This document shows positions 19,358 to 27,962 of a stretch of 64,000 nt of DNA, one piece after another. The stretch is from NCBI RefSeq assembly GCF_005080685.1, contig NZ_CP039371.1, forward strand, positions 620,001-684,000, given 5' to 3'. Numbering within the stretch: the stretch's first letter is position 1; the number at the start of each line of letters is the position of its first letter. Position numbers and translations under genes: made by a program. Origin of the DNA: Pseudomonas putida (GTDB lineage Bacteria > Pseudomonadota > Gammaproteobacteria > Pseudomonadales > Pseudomonadaceae). The notes beneath the pieces were generated by a model. The model ran no database searches. It saw only the letters and a program-made list of their open reading frames with translations, and had not been told where the DNA came from.

Positions 19358-20023
19358 ATGTTCACCGGCATCATCGAATCCATCGGCACCATCCGCAGCC
19401 TGACCCCCAAGGGCGGCGACGTGCGCGTCTACGTCGAGACCGGCAAGCTCGACCTGGGTGACGTCAAGCTCGGCGACAGCATCGCGGTCAACGGCGTGTG
19501 CCTGACCGCCGTCGAACTGCCAGGCGATGGCTTCTGGGCCGACGTCAGCGTCGAGACCCTCAAGCGCACCGCCTTCATCGACCTCAAGAGCGGCAGCAAG
19601 GTCAACCTGGAAAAGGCCCTGACCCCCACCACCCGCCTGGGTGGCCACCTGGTCAGCGGTCACGTCGACGGTGTCGGCGAAATCATCTCGCGCAGCGATA
19701 ACGCACGCGCCATCCAGTTCCGCGTGCGTGCGCCGAAGGAGCTGGCCAAGTACATCGCCCACAAGGGTTCGATCACCGTCGACGGCACCAGCCTGACGGT
19801 CAATGAGGTCAATGGCGCCGAGTTCGAGCTGACCATTGTCCCGCACACCCTGTCCGAAACCATCATGGCCGACTACCGCGCAGGGCGTCGGGTGAACCTT
19901 GAGGTCGACCTGCTGGCCCGTTACCTGGAGCGTCTGCTGCTGGGTGACAAGGCGGCCGAGCCGAGCAAGGGCAGTGGCATTACCGAAAGCTTCCTGGCCG
20001 CCAACGGCTTCTTGAAATCCTGA
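19358..20023 (+). CDS. ribE: riboflavin synthase alpha subunit
   Basis: Catalyses dismutation of two 6,7-dimethyl-8-ribityllumazines to riboflavin. The 221-residue protein begins with the hallmark MFTGIIESIGTIRSL and shows the two duplicated lumazine-binding barrels: first IAVNGVCLTAVEL, second TVDGTSLTVNEVNGAEFEL. A C-terminal helix follows (RYLERLLL). GAGGAAG precedes the ATG by 4 bases. The 40-base gap after ribD contains no FMN riboswitch. Confidence 0.96.
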   Translation: MFTGIIESIGTIRSLTPKGGDVRVYVETGKLDLGDVKLGDSIAVNGVCLTAVELPGDGFWADVSVETLKRTAFIDLKSGSKVNLEKALTPTTRLGGHLVSGHVDGVGEIISRSDNARAIQFRVRAPKELAKYIAHKGSITVDGTSLTVNEVNGAEFELTIVPHTLSETIMADYRAGRRVNLEVDLLARYLERLLLGDKAAEPSKGSGITESFLAANGFLKS

Positions 20024-20040
20024 TTGAGAAGGGGGTGCCA

Positions 20041-21132
20041 GTGGCGCTCAACAGCATCGAAGAACTGGTCGAAGACATCCGCCAGGGCAAAATGGTCATC
20101 CTGATGGATGACGAAGACCGTGAGAACGAAGGCGACATCATCATGGCGGCCGAGTGCTGCCTGCCCGAGCACATCAACTTCATGGCCAAGCACGCCCGTG
20201 GCCTGATCTGCATGCCGATGACCCGTGAGCGCTGCGAAACGCTCAAGCTGCCGCTGATGGCGCCGCGCAACGGCTCCGGCTTCGGCACCAAGTTCACCGT
20301 GTCGATCGAGGCCGCCGAAGGCGTCACCACCGGCATCTCCGCCGCCGACCGCGCCCGCACCGTGCAGGCCGCAGCGGCCAAGGACGCCAAGGCCGAGGAC
20401 ATCGTCAGCCCGGGTCACATCTTCCCGCTGATGGCCCAGCCTGGCGGTACCCTGGCCCGCGCTGGCCACACCGAGGCCGCCTGCGACCTGGCGCGCATGG
20501 CCGGCTTCGAGCCGAGCGGCGTGATCTGCGAAGTGATGAACGACGACGGCACCATGTCGCGTCGCGCCGAACTGGAAGTGTTCGCCGCCGAGCACGGGCT
20601 GAAGATCGGCACCATCGCCGACCTGATCCACTACCGCATGATCCACGAGCGCACCGTGCAGCGCGTCTCCGAGCAGCCGATCGAGAGCGAGCTGGGCGAA
20701 TTCAACCTGGTCACCTACCGTGACGCGGTGGAAGGCGACGTGCACATGGCCCTGACCCTGGGCACCATCTGCGCCGAACAGCCGACCCTGGTGCGAGTGC
20801 ACAACATGGACCCGCTGCGCGACCTGCTGCTGGTCAAGCAACCGGGCCGCTGGAGCCTGCGTGCGGCCATGGCCGCGGTGGCCGAGGCCGGTAGCGGCGT
20901 GGTGCTGCTGCTGGGCCACCCGCTGGACGGCGACGTGCTGCTGGCACACATCCGCGAAAGCGCGGGCGATGCGCCGACCAAGGCGCCGACCACCTACAGC
21001 ACCGTCGGTGCCGGTTCGCAGATCCTGCGCGACCTCGGCGTGCGCAAGATGCGCCTGATGAGTTCGCCGATGAAGTTCAATGCGATATCCGGATTCGATC
21101 TGGAAGTTGTAGAATACGTGCCCTCCGAGTGA
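20041..21132 (+). CDS. ribBA: DHBP synthase with GTP cyclohydrolase II-like domain (RibBA)
   Basis: A 363-residue two-domain protein. Residues ~1-205 are 3,4-dihydroxy-2-butanone-4-phosphate synthase with the metal site MDDEDRENEGDIIMAAE, then GVTTGISAADRA and HTEAACDLARMAG. The C-terminal domain resembles RibA but lacks its zinc cysteines: the expected SECxTGD/CDC cluster is not present, and this part starts around ELGEFNLVTYRDAVEGDVHMAL. Cyclohydrolase activity is therefore doubtful, and the separate ribA probably supplies it. GTG 20041 has AAGGGGG at good spacing; the alternative GTG 20035 lies inside that site. Confidence 0.92.
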   Translation: MALNSIEELVEDIRQGKMVILMDDEDRENEGDIIMAAECCLPEHINFMAKHARGLICMPMTRERCETLKLPLMAPRNGSGFGTKFTVSIEAAEGVTTGISAADRARTVQAAAAKDAKAEDIVSPGHIFPLMAQPGGTLARAGHTEAACDLARMAGFEPSGVICEVMNDDGTMSRRAELEVFAAEHGLKIGTIADLIHYRMIHERTVQRVSEQPIESELGEFNLVTYRDAVEGDVHMALTLGTICAEQPTLVRVHNMDPLRDLLLVKQPGRWSLRAAMAAVAEAGSGVVLLLGHPLDGDVLLAHIRESAGDAPTKAPTTYSTVGAGSQILRDLGVRKMRLMSSPMKFNAISGFDLEVVEYVPSE

Positions 21133-21178
21133 CTTGAGGCGGCATTGACGCCCTGCAGCTCGAGTCCAGACCCCTGTC

Positions 21179-21200
21179 GAGGCCGCCAGCGCGCGGCCTC
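21179..21200 (+). other. hairpin between ribBA and ribH
   Basis: GAGGCCGC and GCGGCCTC form an 8-bp stem around a 6-base loop in the 92-base gap. The following GCTCTTG is only weakly T-rich, so this may be a partial terminator or a stability element rather than a full terminator. Confidence 0.35.
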
Positions 21201-21224
21201 GCTCTTGAACATGAGATTATCGGA

Positions 21225-21701
21225 ATGACCCTGAAGACCATCGAAGGTACCTTCATCGCCCCCAAAGGTCGCTATGCTTTGGTGGTTGGCCGCTTCAACA
21301 GCTTCGTCGTCGAAAGCCTGGTGAGCGGTGCCGTTGATGCCCTGGTACGCCACGGCGTCAGCGAAAGCGACATCACCATCATCCGTGCCCCGGGCGCCTT
21401 CGAAATCCCGCTGGTGGCACAGAAGGTCGCCCAGCAAAGCGAATACGACGCGATCATCGCCCTGGGCGCCGTGATCCGTGGCGGTACCCCGCACTTCGAA
21501 TACGTGGCGGGCGAATGCACCAAGGGCCTGGCCCAGGTGTCCATGGAGTTCGGTGTGCCGGTGGCCTTCGGTGTCCTGACCGTCGACTCCATCGAACAGG
21601 CCATCGAGCGTTCCGGCACCAAGGCCGGCAACAAAGGTGCTGAAGCTGCCCTGTCCGCACTGGAAATGGTCAGCCTGCTGGCGCAGTTGGAGGCCAAGTG
21701 A
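21225..21701 (+). CDS. ribH: 6,7-dimethyl-8-ribityllumazine synthase
   Basis: The 158-residue lumazine synthase condenses DHBP with the ribityl-pyrimidine. Characteristic residues are seen in [58 protein letters not shown] (catalytic His) and [20 protein letters not shown]. Such proteins assemble as pentamers or 60-mers. Its stop overlaps the GTG start of nusB. Confidence 0.96.
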   Translation: MTLKTIEGTFIAPKGRYALVVGRFNSFVVESLVSGAVDALVRHGVSESDITIIRAPGAFEIPLVAQKVAQQSEYDAIIALGAVIRGGTPHFEYVAGECTKGLAQVSMEFGVPVAFGVLTVDSIEQAIERSGTKAGNKGAEAALSALEMVSLLAQLEAK

Positions 21702-22198
21702 TTAGCGACGAAAGCGATCGTTTCAACCCGCGCGATCCAAAACCCGCGGATGCCGGCAAGCCCTCGAAGAGCGCCAAGCGCCGTGAAGCCCGCAAGCTCG
21801 CGACCCAGGCGCTCTACCAGTGGCACATGGCTCAGCATTCGCTGAACGAGGTCGAAGCGCAGTTCCGGGTCGATAACGATTTCACCGATGTCGACGGTGC
21901 CTATTTCCGCGAAATCCTGCACGGGGTTCCGGCGATCAAAGGCGAAATCGACAAGGCCCTGGCGCCTTGCATGACCATCGCACTGGAAGAGCTCGATCCG
22001 GTCGAACTGGCCGTGCTGCGCCTGTCCACCTGGGAGTTCATCAAGCGTGTCGACGTACCGTACCGCGTGGTGATCAACGAAGGCGTGGAGCTGGCCAAGG
22101 TGTTTGGCGCCACCGACGGGCACAAGTTCGTCAACGGCGTGCTGGACAAGCTCGCGCCGATCCTGCGCGATGCGGAAGTCAAGGCGGCCAAGCGCTGA
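21698..22198 (+). CDS. nusB: transcription antitermination factor NusB
   Basis: A 166-residue all-helical protein that binds boxA RNA with NusE/S10 for rRNA antitermination. The conserved start of the fold, [21 protein letters not shown], is preceded by a ~25-residue basic leader typical of Pseudomonas. [29 protein letters not shown] and [12 protein letters not shown] are family signatures. It starts with GTG 21698, coupled to the ribH stop. Confidence 0.95.
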   Translation: MISDESDRFNPRDPKPADAGKPSKSAKRREARKLATQALYQWHMAQHSLNEVEAQFRVDNDFTDVDGAYFREILHGVPAIKGEIDKALAPCMTIALEELDPVELAVLRLSTWEFIKRVDVPYRVVINEGVELAKVFGATDGHKFVNGVLDKLAPILRDAEVKAAKR

Positions 22199-22216
22199 TT
22201 CCAGCGCTGCCTGGCC

Positions 22217-23179
22217 ATGGGTGAGTTCGAGCTGATCAACCACTATTTCGCCGCCGCGCAATGCGCGCAGGGCGGCGAAGGCGTGGCGCTAGGTATCGGC
22301 GACGACTGCGCCCTGCTGGGCCTGCCTCCCGGCGAGCAACTGGCGGTGTCAACCGACACCCTGGTTGCCGGCGTGCATTTTCCCCAGATCTGCGACCCTG
22401 GCCTGCTCGGCCAGCGCTCCTTGGCCGTTGCCGCCAGCGACCTGGCAGCCATGGGCGCGACGCCGATTGCCTTCACCCTTGCCCTGACCCTGCCGCAAGT
22501 CGGCGAGGACTGGTTGCGCGCCTATGCCGGGGGCCTCGACCGCATGGCCCGGCAATGCGGCCTGAGCCTGGTCGGCGGCGACACCACCCGTGGCCCGCTG
22601 AGCATCACCGTCACCGTGTTCGGCCGTGTCCCGGCCGGCCAGGCCTTGCGCCGCAGTGGCGCAAGGCCTGGCGACCTGTTGTGCGTGGGCGGCGAGCTGG
22701 GCAATGCCGCCGGTGCCTTGCCCTTGGTATTGGGCGAGCGCGAGGCGCCCAGCGTGCTGGCGCAACCTTTGCTCGATCACTACTGGTCACCTTCGCCGCA
22801 GTTCGCCCTCGGCCAGCTGCTGCGCGGCCGCGCCACGGCGGCGCTGGACATCTCCGACGGCCTGCTGGCCGACTGCGGGCATATCGCCAAGGCGTCCGGC
22901 GTGGCGCTTGAAGTGAACCTGCATCAGGTGCCGGTGTCATCCGCCTTGCAGGGCTTTCTCGGTGCGCAGGGCGCCTTGCAGGCCGCAGTGGCTGGCGGCG
23001 ACGACTATGTACTGGTGTTCACCCTGCCGCCCGGGCAACTTTCATCCCTGCAGGCGCAGGCCGACGTCCATGTCATCGGGCGGGTGCTCGAAGGCCAGGG
23101 CGTGAGCCTGCGCGACCGGCAGGGCAAGGACATCACCCCGCAGCAGCGGGGCTATCAACATTTTAGGGAGACACCGTGA
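22217..23179 (+). CDS. thiL: thiamine-monophosphate kinase
   Basis: Phosphorylates thiamine monophosphate to the active diphosphate. The 320-residue protein shows GEFELINHYF, IGDDCALL (metal and nucleotide site), STDTLVAGVHF, RSLAVAASDLAAMGATP, GLSLVGGDTTRGPLSITVTVFG and ALDISDGLLADCGHIAKASG, all of which are ThiL/PurM-family motifs. It is followed with a 4-base overlap by pgpA, the usual order. Confidence 0.95.
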   Translation: MGEFELINHYFAAAQCAQGGEGVALGIGDDCALLGLPPGEQLAVSTDTLVAGVHFPQICDPGLLGQRSLAVAASDLAAMGATPIAFTLALTLPQVGEDWLRAYAGGLDRMARQCGLSLVGGDTTRGPLSITVTVFGRVPAGQALRRSGARPGDLLCVGGELGNAAGALPLVLGEREAPSVLAQPLLDHYWSPSPQFALGQLLRGRATAALDISDGLLADCGHIAKASGVALEVNLHQVPVSSALQGFLGAQGALQAAVAGGDDYVLVFTLPPGQLSSLQAQADVHVIGRVLEGQGVSLRDRQGKDITPQQRGYQHFRETP

Positions 23180-23679
23180 CCGACCACCCGAATCAGGTGC
23201 CCGCGGAGTTCGTGCCGCCTTCGGTCTGGCGCAACCCGTGGCATTTCATCGCCTTCGGCTTCGGCTCCGGCACCCTGCCCAAGGCCCCGGGTACCTGGGG
23301 CTCGCTGGTCGCCCTGCCGTTCATTCCGCTCTGGCAGATGCTGCCGGACTGGGGCTACTGGCTGCTGCTGGGCATCACCATGCTGTTCGGCTTCTGGCTG
23401 TGCGGCAAGGTGGCCACCGACTTGCGCGTGCACGATCACGAAGGCATCGTCTGGGACGAAATGGTCGGCATGTGGATCACCCTGTGGCTGGTGCCCGATG
23501 GTTGGCAGTGGCTGCTGGCGGGGTTCCTGATGTTCCGTTTCTTCGACATCCTCAAGCCGTGGCCGATTCGCTGGATCGACCGTCACGTGCATGGCGGCGT
23601 GGGCATCATGCTTGATGATATCCTGGCCGGTGTGTTCGCCTGGCTGGGCATGCAGGTCCTGGTCTGGGCGGTGGGCTGA
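23176..23679 (+). CDS. pgpA: phosphatidylglycerophosphatase A
   Basis: A 167-residue inner-membrane phosphatase that makes phosphatidylglycerol. It has the family blocks FGSGTLPKAPGTWGSLVALP, HDHEGIVWDEMVGMWITL (acidic catalytic residues) and FRFFDILKPWPIRWIDRHV, with about four hydrophobic helices. The GTG start overlaps the thiL stop. Confidence 0.94.
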   Translation: MTDHPNQVPAEFVPPSVWRNPWHFIAFGFGSGTLPKAPGTWGSLVALPFIPLWQMLPDWGYWLLLGITMLFGFWLCGKVATDLRVHDHEGIVWDEMVGMWITLWLVPDGWQWLLAGFLMFRFFDILKPWPIRWIDRHVHGGVGIMLDDILAGVFAWLGMQVLVWAVG

Positions 23680-23695
23680 TACAGGGAGTGGGGCG

Positions 23696-24439
23696 ATGGT
23701 CATGAGGACTGTGTTGCTGGCGATGATGCTGAGCCTGGCTCCCTGGGTGGCCGCCGCCGGTGGCCTGCCCAAGCAGGTGCACCTGGTCAGCGAGGAGTGG
23801 CTCGACTACACCAACGCCGATGGCAGCGGAGTGGCCTGGGACGTGCTGCGCAAGGTGTTCGAGCCGGCCGGGGTCAAGGTCGTGACCCAGAGCGCGCCGT
23901 ACAGCCGAGCGATCGGGCTGGTCAAGCGTGGCGAAGCCGATGCCTGGGTCGGTTCGTACAAGGAGGAGAACGACGACAACCTGTATCCGCGCTGGCACTT
24001 CGATATGGACCACATCTACGCCCTGGGCCTGGCCGGCAAGCCGGTGCCGACCCTGCAGACCGTCGGGCAGTATCGTCTGGCCTGGGTGCGCGGCTACGAC
24101 TATGGCAGCTACCTGCCCAACGTGCGCAACTTCCGTGAGATCCAGCGCCGCGAAGGCATCCTGCCAATGCTCGAGCACGACCGGGTGGACTTCTACATCG
24201 ATGCGCAGACCGAGGTCGATTACGTGCTCGGCCAGGCCTCGCAGCCTGAGCGCTTTCACCGCACGCACATCGCCGAGCTGCCGCTGTACCTGGCGTTTGC
24301 CCGCAGCGAGCAGGCCAAGGCCTTGCGCGAGCTGTTCGACAAGCGCATGGCAGAACTGGTACGCAGCGGCGAGTTGAAGCCGATTTTCCAGCACTGGAAG
24401 CAGCCATATCCGTTCAGCCCCGACAGCAAGCCGCAATAA
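23696..24439 (+). CDS. periplasmic substrate-binding protein (SBP family 3-like)
   Basis: A 247-residue protein with a signal peptide (MVMRTVLLAMMLSLAPWVAAAGG). The mature part shows the type II periplasmic-binding layout: VHLVSEEWLDYTNADGSGVAWDVLRKVFEPAG, then SRAIGLVKRGEADAWVGSYKEE and EHDRVDFYIDAQTEVDYVLG. GGGAG lies 7 bases before ATG 23696. No permease or ATPase gene is next to it, so it may serve a transporter encoded elsewhere or act as a sensor. The ligand is unknown. It is inserted between pgpA and ribA. Confidence 0.78.
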   Translation: MVMRTVLLAMMLSLAPWVAAAGGLPKQVHLVSEEWLDYTNADGSGVAWDVLRKVFEPAGVKVVTQSAPYSRAIGLVKRGEADAWVGSYKEENDDNLYPRWHFDMDHIYALGLAGKPVPTLQTVGQYRLAWVRGYDYGSYLPNVRNFREIQRREGILPMLEHDRVDFYIDAQTEVDYVLGQASQPERFHRTHIAELPLYLAFARSEQAKALRELFDKRMAELVRSGELKPIFQHWKQPYPFSPDSKPQ

Positions 24440-24567
24440 AGCTTGGGCGGGCACCATAAGCATCGAACTTTTCGATCTTAAGCGACGGTATTCAGCGAGC
24501 CCATACGTGCCAACCTGCTGATACAATCGCTACCTGAGAAATGTCCTACTTAATCCAGGAGCACAAC

Positions 24568-25185
24568 GTGCCCGTCGTCTTTGTTGCCGCCTCTAAGCTT
24601 CCGACCCCTTTTGCGACTTTCACCATGCATGGCTTTCTTGACGAAGCCACTGGCCGCGAGCACGTGGTGCTGAGCCTGGGTGATATCGCCGATGGCGAGC
24701 CGGTACTGGGGCGCCTGCACTCCGAGTGCCTGACTGGCGATGCCCTGTTCAGCCAGCGTTGCGACTGCGGTTCGCAATTGGAAGCCGCGCTGCAGGCCAT
24801 CGCCCGCGAAGGCCGTGGCGTGCTGCTGTACCTGCGTCAGGAAGGCCGTGGCATCGGCCTGCTGAACAAGATCCGCGCCTACGAACTGCAAGATGGCGGC
24901 GCCGACACCGTCGAGGCCAACGAACGCCTGGGCTTCGCTGCCGACCAGCGTGACTACGCCATGTGCCTGCCAATGCTCGAACACCTGGGCGTCAAGGCCC
25001 TGCGCCTGATGACCAACAACCCGCGCAAGGTCAAGGCGCTGACCGACATGCACATCACGGTCGCCGAGCGCGTGCCGTTGCACACCGGGCACAACCCGCA
25101 CAACCGCCTGTATCTGGCTACCAAGGCTGACAAGCTCGGCCACATGATGGGCAGCAAGCACCAGGGCGAAGTGCCCCAGGCCTGA
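24568..25185 (+). CDS. ribA: GTP cyclohydrolase II
   Basis: First committed step of riboflavin synthesis: GTP to 2,5-diamino-6-ribosylamino-pyrimidinone phosphate. The zinc cysteines are complete in [22 protein letters not shown], and the catalytic [20 protein letters not shown] is intact. GTG 24568 is preferred, with AGGAG at 7 bases, giving a standard 205-residue protein; the in-frame ATG 24541 would add nine residues and lies upstream of that site. Confidence 0.95.
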   Translation: MPVVFVAASKLPTPFATFTMHGFLDEATGREHVVLSLGDIADGEPVLGRLHSECLTGDALFSQRCDCGSQLEAALQAIAREGRGVLLYLRQEGRGIGLLNKIRAYELQDGGADTVEANERLGFAADQRDYAMCLPMLEHLGVKALRLMTNNPRKVKALTDMHITVAERVPLHTGHNPHNRLYLATKADKLGHMMGSKHQGEVPQA

Positions 25186-25198
25186 CCAGGCCGCGCCG

Positions 25199-26007
25199 AT
25201 GCGCCTGCTGTTCTGCCTGCTGGCCGTGCTGGCCTGTTCCGCGCGGGCCGAGCCACTGCGGGTGATCAGCCTGGCGCCATCGATGACCGAAATCATGCTC
25301 GAACTGCAGGCCGACGGCCTGCTGGTCGGCGTGCTCGATGGCGGTGACCGGCCTGCGGCCCTGCGGGCATTGCCCTCGGTGGGCCGGCAGGGCCAACTCG
25401 ACCTCGAACGCCTGGTGAGCCTGCGACCCGACCTCTTGCTGCTGTGGCCGGGCAGCATCGCCCGGCCCAGCGCGAGCAACTCTCGCGCCTGGGTATCGCC
25501 ACCTACAGCGCCGAGCCGCACACGCTCGCGCAGTTGATCGAGCAGATCGAAACCCTTGCCCAACGCCTGGGCCTGGCCGAACGGGGCCAGGCGTATGCCG
25601 GCGCGTTGCGTGCGCGCTTGCGCCAGTTGCGCGACCAGTACCATCGCGAGCAACCGCTTCGGGTGTTCTATCAGGTCTGGGATCGACCGCTTTATACGCT
25701 TGGCGGTCAGCAGGTGGTGAGCGACGCCTTGGCCGTGTGCGGTGCGCGCAATGTCTTCGACGACCTGACCCCGCCTGCGCCGCAGGTGAGCGTGGAATCG
25801 GTGTTGCTGCGCAATCCCCAGGTCATCCTGGCGGGTGATGCGGCGCAACTGCAAAGCTGGAAAGCCTGGCCGGCCATCGACGCAGTGGCCGGCGGACGCC
25901 TGCTGGTGGTGCCGGACAAGGGGATCGAGCGCCCCAGCGGGCAGATGATCGAGGCGACCGCCCGGCTGTGCGCCTCGCTCGCCGCTACAGCGCCGGTGTC
26001 CAGGTGA
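25199..26007 (+). pseudogene. btuF: BtuF-like cobalamin-binding protein, frameshifted
   Basis: The first part (frame of 25199) has a signal peptide (MRLLFCLLAVLACSARAEP) and the BtuF start LRVISLAPSMTEIMLELQADGLLVGVLDG, up to LRPDLLLLWPGSIAR. The frame then shifts by -1 near 25463-25468. The second part continues the same protein (AQREQLSRLGIATYSAEPHTLAQLIEQIETLA ... FYQVWDRPLYTLGGQQVVSDALAVCGARNVF) to 26007. Restoring one base would give a normal ~270-residue periplasmic protein that would deliver B12 to BtuCD. It follows ribA by 13 bases and is convergent with btuB, overlapping its end. This could be a real mutation or a sequencing error. Confidence 0.82.
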
Positions 26008-27856
26008 GGCTCAGCAGTGCAGTGCGGCCTTCCTCGCGGTAGCCATAGCTGGCGCCGTCGTAGCTGTACAGCGCGCGGCTGTAGCCTTTGTCCAGCAGGT
26101 TATCCAGCTTCAGCTCCAGCTTGAGCTCATCGGTTGCCGCCCAGCCACCGCGCAGGCCCAGCAGGCCGTAGCCGCCCAGGCGGTTGCGGTTGGCTTCGTC
26201 GTCGAAGCTGGCGCTCACGGCCTGCCAACTGGCCCCGACCTGGAAGCGCCCGACCTGGCGGTCGAGATCGACGCTGAGGGTGCGTCGGGCACGGCGGGCG
26301 AGGGTGTGGCCGCTGTCGCGGTCGCGTGGGTCGATCAGGGCCAGGCCGAGCTGGCTGCGCCAGGCGCCCCACTGTTGGTCGAGGGCCAGTTCCAGGCCAT
26401 TGATGCGGGCCGAGGCGACGTTACGTGGGATCGAATCCTGGCCGAAGATGATCGCATCGCGCAGGTCGGTGCGGTACAGCGAGGTTTCCAGGCGGCTGTC
26501 GTCGGTCAGTTGGCTGCGCCATTGCAGTTCATAGCTCTTGGAGCGTTCCGGCTTGAGGTCCGGGTTGCTGAACTGCGGGTAGTACAGGTCGTTGAAGGTC
26601 GGTGCCCGAAAGCCCTCGCTGTACGACAGCAGCACATCGTTGCGGGCGTCGAGCGGCAGGGTGAAGCTGCCGCTCCAGGTGGTCTTGCCGCCGAACTGCT
26701 GGTTCTGGTCGCGGCGCACACCCAGCTCGGTCGAGAAACGTTCTCCGCTGTAGCGGTGCTGGATGAAGGCGGCGCGGTTCCAGCGGCTGTCCTCGGTGAA
26801 GTCGGTGCTGGCATGCACGCGATCCTCGTACCAATCGCCGCCGACCAGCAGGTTGTGCCGCTCGGCCAGCGCCAGGTCGTTCTGCCAGGTGACCTGGTCG
26901 CGGTAGGTGTTGAACACGAAACGTTCGTCGCTGAGCTTGTCGCGTTTGTCATCGCGATTTTCGCTGTGGGCGGCTTCCAGGCGCGAGTGCCAGGTCTCGG
27001 TCAACTGGGCGTCGATGTAACTGCCCAGGCTGCTGACGCTGAAGTCGGTGTAGGGCTTTTGTCCGAAGCTTTCGAACGTGATCGGGTCGAAGCGGCCGAA
27101 CGGATTGTCGTACTCGCTGCGCCCCCGGCTGTCGAGCAGGTTCAGGCCTGCCTCGAAGCGCTCGCCGAAGGTGTGGCTGAGGCTCAGGTTGAGCGACTGG
27201 TTGCGGTAGGCGTCGTGGTCGTTGTCGCTGGCGAACGAGGGGCCGGTGGCGTCGATGCCGGCGGTTTCGTCCATGCTGGCACCGAGGTTGAAGCGCGTGG
27301 CGCCGTCGTTGCCGGACAGGCCCAGGCTACGTTGCCAGGTGTGGTTGCTGCCGGCGGCCAGGCGCAGCCGTGGTTGCAGGCCGGGGCCGCTGGCGCGACG
27401 GGTGAAGATCTGGATCACCCCGCCGATGGCATCGCTGCCGTACAGCGCCGAGCGCGAGCCACGCAGCACCTCGACACGCTCGATCTGGTCGACATCGAGA
27501 AACTGCAGGCCGCTGTCGCCGGAGGTGGCGTTCGCGATGCGCACGCCGTCCACCAGTACCAGGCTCTGGGCCGCCTTGGTGCCACGGATGAAGATCCCCG
27601 GCAGGCTGCCGCGACCACCGGTCGGCGCCACCTGCACGCCGGGTACGCGGGTGAGCAGGTCGGTGACGCTGCTGGGCTGCAGGCGGTCGATGTCGGTACG
27701 GGTGAAGACGGTGTTGGCGGCACTGGTGGCGGTGCGTGATTCGATCTGGCGGTTGGCGCTGATGAGTACGTCGGGGAGTTTCAGCGCGTCGTCGCGTTCT
27801 GCGGCCAGCAGGAATGTGGGGGCGCAGAGTAAAGCGGCACAGGCAGATTTTTTCAT
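25985..27856 (-). CDS. btuB: TonB-dependent vitamin B12 receptor BtuB
   Basis: A 623-residue outer-membrane receptor. It has a signal peptide (MKKSACAALLCAPTFLLAA), a TonB-box region (LPDVLISANRQ), a plug domain with SSVTDLLTRVPGVQVAPTGG, IFIRGTKAAQSLVLVDGVRI and VEVLRGSRSALYGSDAIGGVI, then a beta-barrel ending ..RTALLSLTWTPAL. The plug motifs and size match BtuB rather than siderophore receptors, and the adjacent BtuF-like gene agrees. The start ATG 27856 has GGAA upstream; the longer frame reads through a REP sequence. I see no cobalamin riboswitch in the ~105 bases upstream. Confidence 0.88.
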   Translation of the reverse strand: MKKSACAALLCAPTFLLAAERDDALKLPDVLISANRQIESRTATSAANTVFTRTDIDRLQPSSVTDLLTRVPGVQVAPTGGRGSLPGIFIRGTKAAQSLVLVDGVRIANATSGDSGLQFLDVDQIERVEVLRGSRSALYGSDAIGGVIQIFTRRASGPGLQPRLRLAAGSNHTWQRSLGLSGNDGATRFNLGASMDETAGIDATGPSFASDNDHDAYRNQSLNLSLSHTFGERFEAGLNLLDSRGRSEYDNPFGRFDPITFESFGQKPYTDFSVSSLGSYIDAQLTETWHSRLEAAHSENRDDKRDKLSDERFVFNTYRDQVTWQNDLALAERHNLLVGGDWYEDRVHASTDFTEDSRWNRAAFIQHRYSGERFSTELGVRRDQNQQFGGKTTWSGSFTLPLDARNDVLLSYSEGFRAPTFNDLYYPQFSNPDLKPERSKSYELQWRSQLTDDSRLETSLYRTDLRDAIIFGQDSIPRNVASARINGLELALDQQWGAWRSQLGLALIDPRDRDSGHTLARRARRTLSVDLDRQVGRFQVGASWQAVSASFDDEANRNRLGGYGLLGLRGGWAATDELKLELKLDNLLDKGYSRALYSYDGASYGYREEGRTALLSLTWTPAL

Positions 27857-27872
27857 TGGCGGTTCCAACGTA

Positions 27873-27956
27873 TTCGCGGGACAAGCCCGCTCCCACAGGC
27901 ACGCCACAAGTCTTGAAATCTGTGGGATCCCTGTGGGAGCGGGCTTGTCCCGCGAA
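27873..27956. repeat. inverted REP pair between dxs and btuB
   Basis: TTCGCGGGACAAGCCCGCTCCCACAGG is followed 35 bases later by its reverse complement, CTGTGGGAGCGGGCTTGTCCCGCGAA. The pair can form a long hairpin in the gap between the two same-strand genes. Confidence 0.9.
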
Positions 27957-27962
27957 GGGGCC

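Noticed and set aside
25199..26007. Programmed frameshifting in the BtuF-like gene
   Set aside because: No slippery heptamer or downstream pseudoknot is evident at the junction; a mutation or sequencing error is simpler.
27857..27962. Cobalamin riboswitch upstream of btuB
   Set aside because: The ~105-base gap is filled by a REP pair, and no B12-box-like sequence is seen.
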